Source: Zoogloea sp.
GTDB taxonomy: Bacteria; Pseudomonadota; Gammaproteobacteria; Burkholderiales; Rhodocyclaceae
Reading direction: 5' to 3'
Assembly: GCF_028689785.1 (NCBI RefSeq)
Contig: NZ_JAQVCN010000022.1
Span: 1-64,000, forward strand
DNA: 64,000 nucleotides
In this document: positions 1-7,867 of the stretch, in pieces
Numbering within the stretch: position 1 is the stretch's first letter
How the letters are laid out: each line of letters opens with the position of its first letter
Notes under the pieces: model-generated
The model's input: only the letters and a program-made list of their open reading frames with translations
Databases searched by the model: none
What the model was told of the DNA's origin: nothing
Made by a program: the position numbers and the translations under genes

Positions 1-291
1 CGTGGCAAAAACGGGGCAACACCGCAGGGAAAGGCTGTGTTTGCTCAGCGAAATTGAACCGAATTTGGTCGCGATCATCGTTGCGCGGCGGGATTCATTG
101 AAAACCTCGGGTTATTCGAGGTGCCCAGAGTGAGACGTGACCAGCTCTGCCACGCCGCGATGCAATTCTGCAGGGCCGGGCGAACGTGGGAAGGGTGGTG
201 GAAGCCCTATTGCATGATGCACAACATCCAGAAGCTGGTGCACCATGGTTATGGGGAACGAAACGGAGAAAGGGGCCAGGGATGCCCTTGA
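1..291 (+). pseudogene. Possible transposase 3' remnant with an in-frame stop
   Basis: Reading frame 1 from the window edge gives a peptide with the motif TPQGKAVFAQRN, a stop codon at 55-57, then about 77 more codons ending at a stop at 289-291. The tail contains HNIQKLVHHGYG. Both pieces resemble the C-terminal part of IS1182-type transposases (a TPEGKALYAQR-like segment, then a short HNIEKL-like tail), but the match is from memory and weak. The in-frame stop and lack of a catalytic core argue for a dead remnant. No other gene is supported in the first 355 bases. A decayed non-transposase gene is the alternative. Confidence 0.3.
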
Positions 292-355
292 AAGCATGAA
301 TGCGGCGAGAAGGAACGGCGAGCGTCGGGCCTCTTGCAACTACCGGAGCTGATCT

Positions 356-1003
356 ATGGGCGCGAAGACTTGGATGCTCGTACTTGCGGATTCAAGTGCA
401 CGTGAGGCACTCGCAGCTAAGCCTTCCCTTGATCGGGAGGCGACCTCGAAGCTCGCAGCTGCCTTGTTTCCTGGCGAGAGACTCGAACCGATTGGGGATG
501 GCAATCTTTCCTATACATGCCCACCTGGCGACGAACTTCACATCGGCTGCTTTCCGGGTGTCTCGGTTATCGCGGCGAAGGAGTTTGGCATCGATTATCC
601 GTCTAAGCTGCCGCAGAAGTTCATAGCTGCCGCTGGCAAGGGGGTTATCACGCTTCATGCCATGCACAGCGTCGTTGATTGGTTTGCGTATGCAATATGG
701 GTTAACGGAAGGTTGGTGCGCTCCCTCAGCCTGTCTCCGGACGATGGCATCATGGAAGACCTCGGGCAGCGCTTGCCTTTCGAGGAGGCCTACTGGTCCG
801 GTGAGCACCCTGCCGTTGAGGCGGACGAAGAGATGGACGCCTATCCGTTTCCGTTTCATCCTCTCGAGCTCGGAGAGGAAGCGCTGAAGGACCGCTTTGG
901 CTACCAGCTTGAGGGGTTCATTGATCCTTCCCTGCTTGAGCCTGAGTCAATTCCGCTGGTGCGCTACAAACGCTCTCGGTCACCATGGTGGAAGTTTTGG
1001 TGA
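356..1003 (+). CDS. DUF6928-like hypothetical protein
   Basis: The 215-residue soluble protein starts MGAKTWMLVLADS, which resembles the DUF6928 family of uncharacterised bacterial proteins. There is no signal peptide or membrane segment. A conserved-looking middle contains GVITLHAMHSVVDWFAYAIW and an acidic stretch near residue 150, and the C-terminus is short, basic and aromatic (RSRSPWWKFW). A purine-rich CCGGAG lies about 8 bases before the ATG. The gene sits between a transposase remnant and an acetyltransferase gene in an A+T-richer accessory block, so horizontal acquisition is likely. Function is unknown; the family assignment is from the N-terminal motif only. Confidence 0.6.
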   Translation: MGAKTWMLVLADSSAREALAAKPSLDREATSKLAAALFPGERLEPIGDGNLSYTCPPGDELHIGCFPGVSVIAAKEFGIDYPSKLPQKFIAAAGKGVITLHAMHSVVDWFAYAIWVNGRLVRSLSLSPDDGIMEDLGQRLPFEEAYWSGEHPAVEADEEMDAYPFPFHPLELGEEALKDRFGYQLEGFIDPSLLEPESIPLVRYKRSRSPWWKFW

Positions 1004-1118
1004 CGAGGCCCAATCCGATAAGGGCTGGTTCCTGACCGGTTCTCTCCAAACCACCCGGCATGCGGGTCCGCGCCGGGCGCCAATCATCTCTACGTCAGAC
1101 ATCTCAACAGGAGCCCCC

Positions 1119-1757
1119 GTGAACGGCCCGAGCGCACTAGACAAGCACCCTATGGCGGGTTTCCCGCAGGTATGCTTCATCAAGAACACCGTTGCAAATC
1201 CGAATATCATCATCGGGGATTACACCTACTACGACGATCCGGAAGATTCTGAGAACTTTGAACGAAATGTTCTTTACCATTTTCCGTTCATTGGTGATCG
1301 TCTTGTCATCGGAAAGTTCTGCGCGATAGCCCGTGGCGTCAAGTTCATCATGAACGGAGCAAACCATAAGACTTCCGGCATCTCCACCTACCCATTTCAG
1401 ATTTTTGGAAACGGGTGGGAGAAGGTCATGCCTCAGCCCGGTGACCTTCCGTACAAAGGTGATACCGTTGTTGGAAACGATGTCTGGATAGGGTATGACT
1501 GTCTTATTATGCCCGGCGTAAAGATCGTCAATGGCGCGATCATTTCCTCGCGTTCCGTGGTCGTTGCCGATGTGCCTCCGTACTCCGTCGTCGGAGGCAA
1601 TCCAGCAAAGGTAATCAAGGAACGCTTTTCGCAAGAAGCCGTATTGGCGCTTGAGGCGATTGCATGGTGGGACTGGCCAATTGAGAGGATTTCAAGGCAC
1701 TTGGCCGTTATTGTGTCCGCAGACATTGAAGCCCTGAAGGCGTGTTCCCGCGTCTGA
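1119..1757 (+). CDS. Vat/CatB-type xenobiotic O-acetyltransferase
   Basis: A 212-residue left-handed beta-helix acetyltransferase of the CatB/Vat family, which use acetyl-CoA to acetylate hydroxyls on antibiotics such as streptogramin A or chloramphenicol, although many chromosomal members have other substrates. The signature NGANHKTSGISTYPF at about residue 80 carries the family's catalytic histidine. The hexapeptide-repeat region includes VVGNDVWIGYDCLIMPGVKI and the domain end VGGNPAKVI. Length fits the family norm of about 205-215. The GTG at 1119 is chosen because AACAGGAG lies 7-8 bases upstream; the open frame continues further upstream without a good ribosome site. Genes of this type are common integron-cassette or mobile cargo, consistent with the neighbourhood. 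Real resistance cannot be inferred. Confidence 0.8.
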   Translation: MNGPSALDKHPMAGFPQVCFIKNTVANPNIIIGDYTYYDDPEDSENFERNVLYHFPFIGDRLVIGKFCAIARGVKFIMNGANHKTSGISTYPFQIFGNGWEKVMPQPGDLPYKGDTVVGNDVWIGYDCLIMPGVKIVNGAIISSRSVVVADVPPYSVVGGNPAKVIKERFSQEAVLALEAIAWWDWPIERISRHLAVIVSADIEALKACSRV

Positions 1758-1800
1758 CAATGAAAAGCACGCCGAGGCCGGTTTTCCTTGCTTCATGTTG

Positions 1801-1876
1801 CCCCTGCTGAAACTCAAACAACCCCGGCGTACTCTCCCTGGACACCCGCAAGCACATCAACGTGGCCGGGATGAGG
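1801..1876 (-). pseudogene. Duplicated 3'-end fragment of the nif-operon gene at 6948
   Basis: These 76 bases match 6951-7026 in the same orientation with about seven mismatches (roughly 90 percent by eye). In the minus-strand frame they encode PATLMCLRVSRESTPGLFEF, against PATLMWLRVYRESAPGLFEI in the intact gene ending at 6948. The stop codon of the intact gene is lost here and nothing of the upstream coding part remains. The copy is a direct repeat bounding about 5.1 kb that holds lysA, lysR, an IS5 remnant and an attC-like site. It is either a relic of integration into the gene's 3' end or a leftover of gene duplication. The stretch 1877-1984 shows nothing else recognisable. Confidence 0.7.
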
Positions 1877-1984
1877 GAAACCCGCAAGGCTGCGTAGTGA
1901 GTTGGTCGCGAACAGCAGGTAGCTGGAAGTCTTGTGCTTGTCCGTAAGGCCATCGACCCACAGTAGAGCAGATTGTGGCCTGCC

Positions 1985-3235
1985 TTACACCGCCTCCAGC
2001 GCGAGCAGCTCAGCCACCGTCTGCCTTCGTCGAATAAGCCGGGGCTCACCGTTTTCCATCAGCACTTCGGCAATCAGCGGGCGCGCGTTGTAGTTCGATG
2101 ACATGGAGGCGCCATACGCACCGGTGTCGTGCAACACCAGCAGGTCTCCCACCTGCGCCTGCGGCAAGGACCGGTGCAACACCACGCCACCGTCTCCTTG
2201 AGTAAACACATCTCCCGACTCGCACAGAGGTCCGGCAACCACCGTGTCAAACTGCAGGCCATTAACCGCTGTGCCATCAGAGTGGATCAACTCCATGCCG
2301 TGGTAGGCGCCGTATAGGGCCGGGCGAACCAGATCACTGAAGCCCGCGTCCACCAACACAAAATGGTTGGCGCCCTGTTGCTTCGTGGCACGTACCTCGG
2401 TGACCAGCACGCCGGACTCGGCCATTAAATAACGGCCCGGTTCTATTTCCAGTTTCACTGGGTGCTCCAGCAGTTGTTCCACGGCACAGCGCACTGCATC
2501 CCATAATGCAAAGTAGTGCGCCGTATCAATCGTGAGTTCACCGGCCTGGTAAGGAACGGACAGACCGCCACCCGCGGAGATGGCGTGCAGGTCCAAACCC
2601 TGCGCATTCACTACCTCTACCAGCTTCAGCATGGCACCGCACACTTCCTGCAAGTGCGCGTAGTCCACGCCTGAGCCGATGTGCAGGTGAAGGCCCTGCA
2701 AGGCCAGGCCGTTGGACTTGATCTTTTCGCAGGCGTGTACGAGGTCGCCATGCCAGATGCCATGCTTGCTATGCTCGCCACCGGTATTTGTTTTCTTGGA
2801 ATGGCCATGCCCGAAACCCGGGTTGATGCGTAGCCACACCGGGTGCCCCGGGCTGACCGCACCCAATTGGTCCAGCATGTCCATGGAGCCGCAGTTCACG
2901 GGAATATTGAGTTCCACCACGCGCGCAAGCGTAGCGCGGTCCAGCAGGTCAGCCGTGAACACGATGTCTGCGTGCCCGTTGTGCAAGCCCGGCGTAAAAC
3001 CACCAGCCAACGCGCGTTCGATTTCACCCAAAGATACCGAGTCCACCACTGCGCCCTGACGCTTCATGAGGCGAAGGATGTGTGTATTGGAGTTGGCTTT
3101 CTGGGCGAAACGCACTACGTCAAACAACCGCAGAGCGGCTATCTGGCGCGTAATGGTGTCGGCATCGTAGATCCACAGCGGGGTACCGAACTGCTGGGCC
3201 AAAGGAGCGAGGGTAGCGGGGGTGAAAGGGTTCAT
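1985..3235 (-). CDS. lysA: Diaminopimelate decarboxylase
   Basis: A PLP-dependent fold-III decarboxylase converting meso-diaminopimelate to lysine, the last step of lysine synthesis; cytoplasmic. It is 416 residues and closely resembles the enteric LysA type. The PLP lysine lies in VVRFAQKANSN (about residue 47). Other family motifs are SVSLGEIERAL, HLHIGSGVDYAHL, SAGGGLSVPY, EPGRYLMAESG, PLCESGDVF and the C-terminal HDTGAYGASMSSNYN. It is divergently transcribed from a lysR gene, the same arrangement as in enterics, where LysR activates lysA. Because it sits in an accessory block and looks gamma-proteobacterial, it may be an acquired second copy; the housekeeping lysA of the organism is not visible. 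Confidence 0.95.
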   Translation of the reverse strand: MNPFTPATLAPLAQQFGTPLWIYDADTITRQIAALRLFDVVRFAQKANSNTHILRLMKRQGAVVDSVSLGEIERALAGGFTPGLHNGHADIVFTADLLDRATLARVVELNIPVNCGSMDMLDQLGAVSPGHPVWLRINPGFGHGHSKKTNTGGEHSKHGIWHGDLVHACEKIKSNGLALQGLHLHIGSGVDYAHLQEVCGAMLKLVEVVNAQGLDLHAISAGGGLSVPYQAGELTIDTAHYFALWDAVRCAVEQLLEHPVKLEIEPGRYLMAESGVLVTEVRATKQQGANHFVLVDAGFSDLVRPALYGAYHGMELIHSDGTAVNGLQFDTVVAGPLCESGDVFTQGDGGVVLHRSLPQAQVGDLLVLHDTGAYGASMSSNYNARPLIAEVLMENGEPRLIRRRQTVAELLALEAV

Positions 3236-3304
3236 GGGTGGATGGTCCCCTTCATGGTCAATTCAATCAATGCTATTCTTTTTGGCTAGCTATTCAATAT
3301 TGAT
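3236..3304. promoter_or_regulatory. Divergent lysA/lysR promoter region
   Basis: A 69-base A+T-rich spacer between the start codons of lysA (minus) and lysR (plus). It contains the palindrome CAATATTG at 3295-3302 next to the lysR start, plus ATTCAATCAATGC and GGCTAGC. Divergent LysR-type regulators normally bind such spacers to activate the neighbour and repress themselves; the exact operator was not identified. Confidence 0.6.
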
Positions 3305-4213
3305 ATGAATTTAACTCATCGCCAGCTGACAATGTTTCGCGCCATCATGCTGCACGGCAACCTGGGGCGTGCAGCTGACGCGTGCGCGTCAAGCCAGCCC
3401 ACTTTGAGTCGCGAGCTGGGTCGTCTGGAGCAGTTGCTGGGGTTTAACCTTTTTGACCGGGTGCGGGGCCGATTACGACCTACCGTGCGGGCACTTGCGC
3501 TGATGCAGGAAGTAGAGCGCTCGTTTATAGGCTTGGAACAGATCGCAGCGCGCGCCAGCGAATTGCGCACGCAAGTGACGGGTCGCTTGCGCATTGCGTG
3601 TTTGCCGGCATTGGCTCATGCCTTGGTACCCCGCGCACTGGTATATCTCTCACAAGCACATCCTGAACTAGGCGTCAGCGTGCATCCCTTGGAGTCGCCC
3701 TGGCTGGAGCAAGCCATGAGTGAGCAGCGCTTTGACCTGGGACTGAGTGAAACCCAGGAGGCACCCGTTGGAGTTGCCTTGCAGCCCTTACTGAAAGTCA
3801 ATGAAGTGGCTGTGTTGCCACGTGATCACAACCTGTGCCGCAAGGCGCGACTGCAACCACGGGACTTTACAGGCGAGCGCTTCATCAGTCTCGCGGTTGG
3901 CGACCCGTATCGAACCGCCATTGATGCGATGTTCGAAGAGGCTAAAGTCCATCGCGCAACCCTGCTTGAAACCACGAGCGCAGTGGCCGTCTGCGCCATG
4001 GTGCGTCAGGGCCTGGGCGTTGCCATCGTAAACCCGTTCACTGCACTGGAACTCAGCGGACCGGACCTAGTAGTTCGGCCGCTTACTGTTGCCATCGGCT
4101 ACCAGGTGAATATGCTTCTTCCGGAAATCGCAGCTCCGCACCCCCTGCAGGGCGTTCTCGCAGACACCGTCCGCCAAACCTGTGCCGCCTTGAACCAACA
4201 TCACTCGCTGTGA
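3305..4213 (+). CDS. lysR: LysR-type activator of lysA
   Basis: A 302-residue LysR-type regulator. The N-terminal winged helix-turn-helix (about residues 3-60) contains NLGRAADACASSQPTLSREL and LGFNLFDRVRGRLRPT. The effector-binding periplasmic-protein-like domain starts near residue 90 (VTGRLRIACLPAL). Divergent pairing with lysA identifies it as the lysine regulator LysR, which senses diaminopimelate in the presence of lysine. The 3' end overlaps the truncated IS5 transposase frame on the other strand by 13 bases, so the IS remnant abuts the stop codon and may have replaced the original flank. The protein itself looks complete. Confidence 0.9.
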   Translation: MNLTHRQLTMFRAIMLHGNLGRAADACASSQPTLSRELGRLEQLLGFNLFDRVRGRLRPTVRALALMQEVERSFIGLEQIAARASELRTQVTGRLRIACLPALAHALVPRALVYLSQAHPELGVSVHPLESPWLEQAMSEQRFDLGLSETQEAPVGVALQPLLKVNEVAVLPRDHNLCRKARLQPRDFTGERFISLAVGDPYRTAIDAMFEEAKVHRATLLETTSAVAVCAMVRQGLGVAIVNPFTALELSGPDLVVRPLTVAIGYQVNMLLPEIAAPHPLQGVLADTVRQTCAALNQHHSL

Positions 4214-4614
4214 GCTCCATAGCTGGCCGCCATGATCTGCATGCTTAGACCATGCTGTTCGAGCAAGTGGCGAAACCGCAGAATGGTCGATTCATCAGGC
4301 AAGCGGCTGGCGCCCGGGTCAAGGTGCGCGAACTCGCAATACAGCGACACATCGTGCAGCGCCTCTTTCATCGCCGGATCACTCAGTCCAAACCACTGCT
4401 GTAAGAAATGAATGTGCAGCATGGTTTCAACTGCAAATGACGGGTGTCCGCCTTTGGCTCCAGCCACTGGCGAATGGGCGTAATCAATGCCACCAATTCG
4501 GTCCACGGAGCCATCAGGTTCATCTTGTCGAGGAACACGCGTTTGCTTAAAATGCAAATGGAATTGCTGATCGAAGTGCACAAAAATGCTGTGCTCATGC
4601 TGGCCTATCCTCAC
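4201..4614 (-). pseudogene. Truncated, frameshifted IS5-family transposase
   Basis: The minus strand encodes the N-terminal third of an IS5-type DDE transposase. A first segment in one frame reads KRVFLDKMNLMAPWTELVAL. The next, in another frame, reads VETMLHIHFLQQWFGLSD, PAMKEALHDVSLYCEFAHLD and LPDESTILRFRHLLEQHGL. The frame changes near 4460-4480. The DDE catalytic core is absent and the element ends at the lysR stop codon. Terminal inverted repeats were not found. It is therefore a dead remnant, and evidence of past mobile-element traffic in this block. Bases 4615-4709 upstream of it contain nothing recognisable. Confidence 0.8.
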
Positions 4615-4709
4615 GATGTTGTGCAGAATCGCGCCCTCATGAGAGAGGGCGTGAGATCACACAGTAAATCTTGCGAGGGCGGAGAGGGCTTTCTCCGCGG
4701 AGCGGCTTC

Positions 4710-4829
4710 GTCCAACTGGGCGGTCAAGCGGACGCCAACAAGGGTCATGGCTTCGCCATTGTCTTGGCCCTTGTTGGTGCCCTTCAGTCGTTGCGCTCCT
4801 TCTGGCGCCGCTTACCTTGGGCGTTATCT
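4710..4829 (+). other. Integron attC-like recombination site
   Basis: About 120 bases with the layout of a cassette attC site. The left core box is GTCCAAC (matches RYYYAAC exactly) and the right end is GGGCGTTAT. The inner arms GCGGTCAAGCGG and CCGCTTACCTTGGGC are imperfectly complementary, as are GCCAACAAGGG and CCCTTGTTGGTGC further in, so one strand folds into a long bulged hairpin. The right box GTTATCT departs from the consensus GTTRRRY. The arms resemble attC sites of environmental and Xanthomonas/Pseudomonas-type cassettes as I remember them. No integrase gene or second attC was seen, so this is a single or relic site. Confidence 0.7.
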
Positions 4830-4852
4830 CTATCAGTAACTGCGAGGTTCTT

Positions 4853-5713
4853 ATGGAAATTCCACGCCAACTTTTTTGCTGCATTGCTACAACTCTATCC
4901 ATTATTAGCTTGACAGCAGGCAATGCTGCAGCAGAACCAACAGTAGAGCAAATGCAACAGATCATGCAAAGAAGTGCAATCCCTGCGTGGCAAAAGGCAA
5001 CTGTCCAAGTTAGAGGTCTTAGATCAAATCCCCCTGACTCCGATGCAGCTGAAACATGGAAGGCTCTAGATTCTGAGACCAATGTAGCGACTGGAAAGGC
5101 TCCATTGGAGAGGGCGACCACGCCGAAGGACGGGAAAGATATGTTCATCCTGTCAACTTGGCTTCGGTGGCGCATTCTCTCCGAGAATGCAGATCCAAGA
5201 TATTCCTATGCCTACGCCTCCAATCTTCACTACATGAGAGACGGAAAGGGTGATTTTAAAAGGGAGGCTGCAGTTTTTCTTTTCCATGCGAGGGTCGCAC
5301 TCTCAATTGATGGTGCACGCTGCGTAGATCAAGCAAGTCCACAGAGCATTGCTCTGGGATTCGAGCAACAGAAATATATTCAGCCGCTCATTGAGCAGCT
5401 CGCTCTTATGTCCAAGAATGAGAAAGCTGCAGCCATGCTTGAGGCGGTGGCGTTAGAGGAAATGAGAGGCGAGCGTCCGTTGCTTGGTGCTTTGTGTACA
5501 AGGGGTGCCAGAGCAATGCAGAAGGCGATTGTATCTAGCCGCCAAATAGAAGAAGTGGACCCGTCTGGTCGTCGTGCCTCGCAGTTGCTTGGGAAAACGT
5601 ATTCCGTTGATGTTTCGGGGATAGAGCCGGAAGTTATTTCTGAAGCGCAGTGGCGGAAGAGGCGAAGGGAGATTATTGATTCTTTTGTCAGGAGTGCCGT
5701 TGGGTTGCTGTAA
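4853..5713 (+). CDS. Secreted hypothetical protein next to the attC-like site
   Basis: A 286-residue protein with a clear signal peptide (hydrophobic stretch around residues 7-22, cleavage likely after GNAAA). The mature part is alpha-helical in appearance, with TVEQMQQIMQRSAIPAWQKA at the start, and no recognised domain or catalytic motif. The start at 4853 is chosen because it gives the signal peptide at the N-terminus; GCGAGG lies about 8 bases upstream. The gene begins 24 bases after the end of the attC-like site, the spacing expected of a cassette gene, and its A+T-rich codon use differs from the nif genes. Function unknown. Confidence 0.7.
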   Translation: MEIPRQLFCCIATTLSIISLTAGNAAAEPTVEQMQQIMQRSAIPAWQKATVQVRGLRSNPPDSDAAETWKALDSETNVATGKAPLERATTPKDGKDMFILSTWLRWRILSENADPRYSYAYASNLHYMRDGKGDFKREAAVFLFHARVALSIDGARCVDQASPQSIALGFEQQKYIQPLIEQLALMSKNEKAAAMLEAVALEEMRGERPLLGALCTRGARAMQKAIVSSRQIEEVDPSGRRASQLLGKTYSVDVSGIEPEVISEAQWRKRRREIIDSFVRSAVGLL

Positions 5714-5826
5714 AAACGAACCTGCCTGTCTTGCCCATGCCCCCCGGAACCCTAGGCAGAGCAACGATGAGCTGTATTGACCGAGAGAAATTCTGCACGG
5801 GTCATCCCGATAACGCGAATGCCCTA

Positions 5827-6687
5827 TCAGGCCCTGGATATGGAGACACCTGCTGAGGCATTCGTGAGCAACCTATCCACGACGCTCTGCAGGCTTTTTG
5901 CACAGCGTTCCGGGGTGTGATTGTTTGGAAGGATGGGAAGAAGGGTCAGCAGAGGCATGTTCCAGTTCCGGGAAACAACATGCAGTATCTCTCTGCTGCC
6001 GCGGCTATAGTTCTCCTTGAAGAAATCTATGTCAGTAGCGCCACTGTCCTTGCCGTTCTTGCACGCGACCATGCCGGCGTAGAACTTCTTGAGGCTATAT
6101 AGATTCAGGCTTTCCACGCTCCCCTCCGGTTTGGGCGTCGTGTGACCAAGCGTGAGGATGGACTCTGCATCCAGGTAGTTGGCATCTTCAGGCGGGACTG
6201 CGTGCCGGTATTTCCTGATCTCATCGTAGGCTGCCATCTGCATCGTTCGCAGCTTTGTATCGTCCGAGATGAGCCAGAGTCTGTTGAGGATGATCAGTTC
6301 TTCCATGAGCAGGGCAAACCTGTCCTCGTCACTGAGGTGATCCCGGTTTGCTGTCAGAAATGCGTCCAGATGTTTGTATGCGTTGATCCCGTTTTCCAGC
6401 ATGTCTGAAACGGAATGCATGTCTCCATTCAAAATCATGCTGCTGATGATCAAATTGGCGTCAATCGCCAAGTCACGACTCTTGAGAGGCGTTGTCGCCT
6501 CAAGGAAGAGCAGCACATGTGTCGTCAGCCAGCTGTAATTGACGACCGGGACTTCCAGTTTTGACACGCTGTTCAATATGAAAACTGCAGCTGCCTGGTA
6601 AATGGCAACGGCGATCAGGAGGGCTTTCAGCGTCTTCACGCGTGAGCAGGTGATGTGAGCGGGAGGGAGTGGGCAGGATGCTCTCAT
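5827..6687 (-). CDS. Membrane-anchored hypothetical protein
   Basis: Up to 286 residues with one hydrophobic segment near the N-terminus (ALLIAVAIYQAAAVFIL) followed by a long soluble, helix-rich domain with no recognised family. A GTG at 6639 would start just before the membrane segment (VKTLKALL) and is a reasonable alternative to the ATG at 6687; neither has a strong ribosome site. It is convergent with the preceding secreted-protein gene (113-base gap, nothing seen there). Codon use is richer in A+T than the nif genes, suggesting it belongs to the accessory block. Function unknown. Confidence 0.6.
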   Translation of the reverse strand: MRASCPLPPAHITCSRVKTLKALLIAVAIYQAAAVFILNSVSKLEVPVVNYSWLTTHVLLFLEATTPLKSRDLAIDANLIISSMILNGDMHSVSDMLENGINAYKHLDAFLTANRDHLSDEDRFALLMEELIILNRLWLISDDTKLRTMQMAAYDEIRKYRHAVPPEDANYLDAESILTLGHTTPKPEGSVESLNLYSLKKFYAGMVACKNGKDSGATDIDFFKENYSRGSREILHVVSRNWNMPLLTLLPILPNNHTPERCAKSLQSVVDRLLTNASAGVSISRA

Positions 6688-6852
6688 ATCGGGGAGCTTC
6701 TTGTGAAGCCATATGTCATGAACCGAGGTGGTGGATCATGACTATGAAACCCGCCGTGCCCGAACGGTCGAGGTATTCCGGATCCTCCGTGAGATTGAAT
6801 TTACTTGACCTCAGCGCTTTGGTTAATCGGCATGCCTTTCACCACAGTCCGC

Positions 6853-6874
6853 GGTCGAATGAATTCGACCCCAC
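6853..6874 (-). repeat. REP-like palindrome (GTGG head)
   Basis: The palindrome GGTCGAAT-GA-ATTCGACC followed by CCAC, i.e. on the minus strand a GTGG tetranucleotide then an 8-bp-arm hairpin. The same unit recurs near 14766, 14830, 14936, 15001, 23326 and, degenerate, 51382. It lies in the 260-base gap between the hypothetical membrane protein and the end of the nifV-fix operon; the remainder of that gap holds nothing else recognised. Confidence 0.8.
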
Positions 6875-6947
6875 GGGCCCTCCAGCCAGCCGTGGTGCGG
6901 TATCAACCAAGGCCCGCCGCCTGATCAAGGTTCTGGGTGACCCCGTC

Positions 6948-7307
6948 TCACCCCTGCTGAATCTCAAACAACCCCGGCGCACTCTCCCTGTACACCCGCA
7001 ACCACATCAACGTAGCCGGGACCAGGGCGCGGAGGGCGAACCACAGGGCTTCGTCGCGGGTGGTGGGGTCGGCGCCGAGTTGTTCGGGGACGGCGCGCCA
7101 GGTGCTCCAGTCCAGTTCGGCGAACTGCTGGCGTTGGGCGTCGGGGAGGCCGGCGAGGTTGGTGGCCATGACGCCGACCAGGCGGGCCATTTCGGCGCGG
7201 GCGAGGCGGGAGCGGCGGAAGGTGGCTTCGTCCATGTCTTCGGCCAGGGTCAGGGCGTCGGTGCCGGCATTGACGATGTTGGCCAGGAGGGCGGCGGGGA
7301 TGATCAT
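6948..7307 (-). CDS. Conserved nif-operon protein of unknown function
   Basis: A 119-residue soluble protein, the last gene of the nifV-fix operon, beginning MIIPAALLANIVNAGTDAL and ending ESAPGLFEIQQG. It overlaps the stop of the preceding TPR-like gene (start ATG at 7307, upstream stop at 7304), so it is translationally coupled. It is helical in appearance with many acidic residues and tryptophans in the C-terminal half (LDWSTW, ALWF, LMWLRVYRES). No family is recognised. Position in a NifA-driven operon suggests a nitrogenase-related role. Its last 76 coding bases are duplicated at 1801-1876. Confidence 0.75.
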   Translation of the reverse strand: MIIPAALLANIVNAGTDALTLAEDMDEATFRRSRLARAEMARLVGVMATNLAGLPDAQRQQFAELDWSTWRAVPEQLGADPTTRDEALWFALRALVPATLMWLRVYRESAPGLFEIQQG

Positions 7308-7867
7308 TGGGTGCCGCCCTTCTTGAGGCGATCCAGGTAGCTGTCGCCAGTGGGGCCGGGGCGCTTGCCGGGTGGGGTGTCGGGCGCGGAGGCGTCCTTC
7401 AGGCTGGCGATGACGCTGGCGCCCATGTTGTCGGCGGGGTCGAGCTGGGCGGCTTTTTCGAGTAGGGCCTGGGCTTCGGCCCGGTCGCCGCGGCGCAGGC
7501 GGATGAAGGCCAGGGCCTTGAGGGTGAACAGCCAGAAGCGGGCCGGGCCGATGGCGCTGAAGTCGGCGTCGCCGCCTTGCACTTCGCGCCAGTGGCGGCC
7601 GATGCGGGCCTGTCCGGCGGCGGCATGCAGGCCGTCGCGGGCGCAGCGTTCGGCGTCTTCGAGGCGTTTGCGGTAGAAGTAGAACTTGTACTGGGCGAAG
7701 TACACCGGCAGGCATTCGGGGGCCGACAGGCGGGCGCTCCACAGCAGGGCTTCGGCCCGGGTGGGGTCGGCGTGGGCGGCGGCGGCCTCGTGGAGCAGCC
7801 GGTTGACGCTCTCCGGCGCGTCACCGCCGAAGAGCGCCCGGGAGCTTTCGCCGGTAAAGAGGTTCAC
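7304..7867 (-). CDS. TPR-like nif-associated protein, paralogue of 29525-30088
   Basis: A 187-residue soluble helical-repeat protein. The GTG start at 7867 overlaps the stop of the upstream ferredoxin gene (TGGTGA), indicating coupled translation. Tetratricopeptide-like features include ALLWSARLSAPECLPVYFAQ and ALLEKAAQLDPADNMGASVI. It aligns by eye with the equally long protein at 29525-30088 across the body: Y-F/H-F-Y followed by an R-L pair, WREV at about residue 93, PARFWLFTLKALAF against PRFYLFALKGYAY, and QLDPADN against QLDPTDS. TPR proteins usually act as protein-protein scaffolds. One copy follows a Shethna-type ferredoxin and the other an IscA/HesB-like protein, so a role near Fe-S proteins is an inference. 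Confidence 0.75.
   Translation of the reverse strand: MNLFTGESSRALFGGDAPESVNRLLHEAAAAHADPTRAEALLWSARLSAPECLPVYFAQYKFYFYRKRLEDAERCARDGLHAAAGQARIGRHWREVQGGDADFSAIGPARFWLFTLKALAFIRLRRGDRAEAQALLEKAAQLDPADNMGASVIASLKDASAPDTPPGKRPGPTGDSYLDRLKKGGTQ

Noticed and set aside
112-339. A 75-codon minus-strand frame near the window start
   Set aside because: No ribosome site or recognisable motif, and the plus strand there carries a transposase-like remnant.
5714-5826. Second attC site after the secreted-protein gene
   Set aside because: The 113-base gap has no RYYYAAC box paired with a GTTRRRY end and no long inverted arms.
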